From positions 1-20,684 of the forward strand of contig CAXNAD020000382.1 of NCBI GenBank assembly GCA_964200185.2: DNA of 20,684 nucleotides. Reading direction: 5' to 3'. A program made the translations under genes and the position numbers. Positions 20,401 through 20,684 of this stretch are shown one piece after another; position 1 is the stretch's first letter; each line of letters begins with the position of its first letter. The notes beneath the pieces are model-generated. The model made no database searches and was not told the DNA's origin. It was given only the letters and a program-made list of their open reading frames with translations. This DNA comes from Choristocarpus tenellus KU-1152 (Eukaryota > Phaeophyceae).

Positions 20401-20684
20401 AATGACCAAGGATACCGGCTTCGCATCTACATAATCAATCCAAGCAACAAGACAAAGTCACATAGACCTCTGACACATGACTGGAATGTCGACCTCATCC
20501 ATATTGACCTTGTTCCTTGAGGATGCCCAGGGATGTCATTCACCTGCACATCACTCGGTAAGGCAGAAGCATTTTCTAATTCACATGCTATACCTTCATT
20601 ATCTCTTCGGCAAATTCATCATTCTCATCCCCCCAGATATCCTTGGACTCAAGGTCCACCGTTCCAGGGTCCCCCCCAGCAGGA
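11448..20684 (-). CDS. RPT5: 26S proteasome regulatory ATPase Rpt5 (PSMC3, subunit 6A), eleven exons, 5' end beyond right edge
   Basis: Exons, 5' to 3' on the minus strand: 20684-20594, 19834-19733, 18307-18230, 17550-17443, 16817-16640, 16024-15819, 14965-14888, 14675-14529, 13801-13651, 12954-12842, 11525-11448. They give 442 residues without a frame break (human 439), so little is missing at the N terminus. Rpt5 is one of six AAA+ ATPases in the proteasome base ring; it unfolds substrates and opens the 20S gate. Order (numbered from the window edge): acidic N-terminal segment, coiled coil (about 31-84), OB domain (about 91-170), Walker A GPPGTGKT (223-230), Walker B IIFIDE (284-289), second region of homology with arginine fingers near LLRSGRLDR (345-353), AAA lid, and the C-terminal HbYX motif (YYA) that docks into the 20S alpha pocket. 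Oddities: an extra stretch CKDQEKGG before Walker B, a repeat array in intron 3 and a triplicated junction in intron 9. Subunit identity rests on [42 protein letters not shown] and the YYA end. Confidence 0.97.
11526..12841 (-). other. RPT5 intron 10
   Basis: This 1,316-base phase-0 intron lies between LALRREAEQ and the last exon ([15 protein letters not shown]). The donor is GTCAGT and the acceptor GCATAG. The plus strand is strongly A/C-rich throughout. No nested gene was recognised. Confidence 0.85.
12955..13650 (-). other. RPT5 intron 9
   Basis: This 696-base phase-1 intron splits the Gly codon after RKMNVDK. The donor is GTAAGA and the acceptor CTACAG. Its first 150 bases contain two extra diverged copies of the exon 9 end and donor (see the repeat at 13501-13671). 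The remainder is A/C-rich with no recognisable element. Confidence 0.85.
13501..13671 (-). repeat. Threefold imperfect repeat of the exon 9/intron 9 junction
   Basis: Three copies, about 57, 64 and 50 bases, lie at 13501-13557, 13558-13621 and 13622-13671. The copy at 13622-13671 contains the real end of exon 9 (RKMNVDK) and its donor AAG|GTAAGA. The middle copy keeps a good donor, AAG|GTAAGG, 59 bases into the intron. The outer copy has lost the GT (CTAGGA). Shared landmarks on the plus strand are CTTGATAGC..GTCAATA and CTTTTCCAATACC. It looks like a local tandem duplication followed by divergence. Confidence 0.85.
13802..14528 (-). other. RPT5 intron 8
   Basis: This 727-base phase-0 intron lies between FSSNEKIK and [13 protein letters not shown]. 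The donor GTGATT is weak and is followed at once by TTAGGG-like sequence. The acceptor is GAATAG. Nothing else was recognised. Confidence 0.85.
14505..14528 (-). repeat. Degenerate telomere-type sequence at the intron 8 donor
   Basis: On the sense strand the intron opens GTGATTAGGG, then TTATAGGGTTAGGG. It is three near-units of TTAGGG overlapping the splice donor itself. The donor core lacks the usual purine-AGT. Confidence 0.85.
14676..14887 (-). other. RPT5 intron 7
   Basis: This 212-base phase-0 intron is the shortest in the gene. The donor is GTATAG and the acceptor AAAAG. It sits inside the extra CKDQEK|GG segment just before Walker B. No other element was seen. Confidence 0.85.
15314..15334 (-). 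repeat. Telomere-type island with four G-triplets (sense strand)
   Basis: The plus strand shows four CCC runs joined by TAA. The RPT5 sense strand therefore carries four GGG runs joined by TTA, the minimal human-telomere-type G-quadruplex sequence. It is perfect, interstitial and intronic. Confidence 0.95.
15618..15635 (-). repeat. Short telomere-type island
   Basis: AACCCTAACCCTAACCCC lies on the plus strand inside RPT5 intron 6, 283 bases from the larger island. The sense orientation is again TTAGGG. Confidence 0.9.
16025..16639 (-). other. RPT5 intron 5
   Basis: This 615-base phase-1 intron splits a Gly codon of SDIGG|LDKEIQ. The sense strand opens GTGAGGGTTAGGGG, a donor followed by telomere-like G-runs. 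CA and A runs lie at about 16,455-16,490. No coding content was seen. Confidence 0.85.
16818..17442 (-). other. RPT5 intron 4
   Basis: This 625-base phase-0 intron lies between MKTSTRQ and [11 protein letters not shown]. The donor GTGGGG is weak and the acceptor is TGCAG. It contains no recognisable element. Confidence 0.85.
17551..18229 (-). other. RPT5 intron 3
   Basis: This 679-base phase-0 intron lies between LVGNVVE and [13 protein letters not shown]. The donor is GTACGG and the acceptor GTGCAG. About 60 percent of it is the minisatellite at 17810-18225. Confidence 0.9.
17810..18225 (-). repeat. Minisatellite, 36 units of 11/12 bases, abutting a splice donor
   Basis: On the plus strand the units are AACTTGATTAC or AACATGATTAC, each with or without one extra C. 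I count 36 units, 20 with the extra C, which gives exactly 416 bases. Three units differ further: AACTTGGTTAC at the left end, one AATTTGATTAC and one AACGTGATTAC. T-type and A-type units are interspersed, not blocked. On the RPT5 sense strand the array starts four bases after the exon 3 end (GAG|GTAC then GGTAATCATGTT). Confidence 0.97.
18308..19732 (-). other. RPT5 intron 2
   Basis: This 1,425-base phase-0 intron lies between RIRHESNTQ and [12 protein letters not shown], inside the coiled coil. The donor is GTGCAT (weak) and the acceptor TTGCAG. A 6-base repeat lies near its 3' end (18350-18376). A plus-strand open frame at 19377-19607 begins with an Asp-rich run but matches nothing. Confidence 0.85.
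18350..18376. repeat. Short AATTCA-type tandem repeat
   Basis: About four copies of a 6- to 7-base AATTCA(A) unit lie 43-69 bases upstream of the RPT5 exon 3 acceptor. On the sense strand this reads as T-rich TTTGAA repeats, where a branch point would be expected. Confidence 0.85.
19835..20593 (-). other. RPT5 intron 1 (first in window)
   Basis: This 759-base phase-0 intron lies between DEFAEEIMK and [13 protein letters not shown]. The donor is GTATAG and the acceptor TCGTAG. The stretch 20160-20520 has open frames on both strands and reads like higher-complexity sequence than the other introns, but I recognise no protein in it. Confidence 0.8.

Noticed and set aside
1-20684. Transposons, insertion sequences, viral insertions or defence systems
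   Set aside because: I looked for transposase, reverse transcriptase, integrase and long terminal repeats or inverted repeats and saw none in any frame.

Overview
The window is nuclear DNA from an intron-rich eukaryote. It holds three protein-coding genes broken up by spliceosomal introns (GT at the 5' end, AG at the 3' end). There are no operons, no Shine-Dalgarno sites and no prokaryotic or viral genes. Nothing in the sequence names the species. The TTAGGG-type repeat islands and the conserved proteins fit many protist, algal or opisthokont lineages. All three genes were rebuilt by eye from splice sites, reading phase and conserved protein motifs.

Layout, left to right. (1) About 165-3370, minus strand: a small pleckstrin-homology (PH) domain protein whose 3' end is unclear or lies beyond the left edge. 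(2) 3371-3860: a 490-base head-to-head gap that must serve as promoter region for genes 1 and 3. (3) 3861-9858, plus strand: a complete nine-exon gene of 466 codons for the membrane zinc protease STE24/ZMPSTE24 (CAAX prenyl protease 1, peptidase family M48A). (4) 9859-11447: a 1.6 kb tail-to-tail gap. (5) 11448-20684, minus strand: eleven exons of the 26S proteasome ATPase Rpt5 (PSMC3, subunit 6A), complete at the C terminus and lacking only the extreme N terminus beyond the right edge.

The genes are ordinary housekeeping genes. Two act in protein processing (CAAX trimming and membrane protein quality control for STE24, proteasomal unfolding for Rpt5), but their adjacency looks like chance. 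I see no undescribed multi-gene system. The unusual material is in the introns: a 36-unit, 416-base minisatellite that starts at a splice donor of RPT5; a triplicated exon-intron junction in RPT5 that carries a second good donor leading to an immediate stop; several telomere-type islands, nearly all with TTAGGG on the transcribed-sense strand; G-runs just downstream of weak donors; and a base skew that follows the direction of transcription and flips near 10,350.
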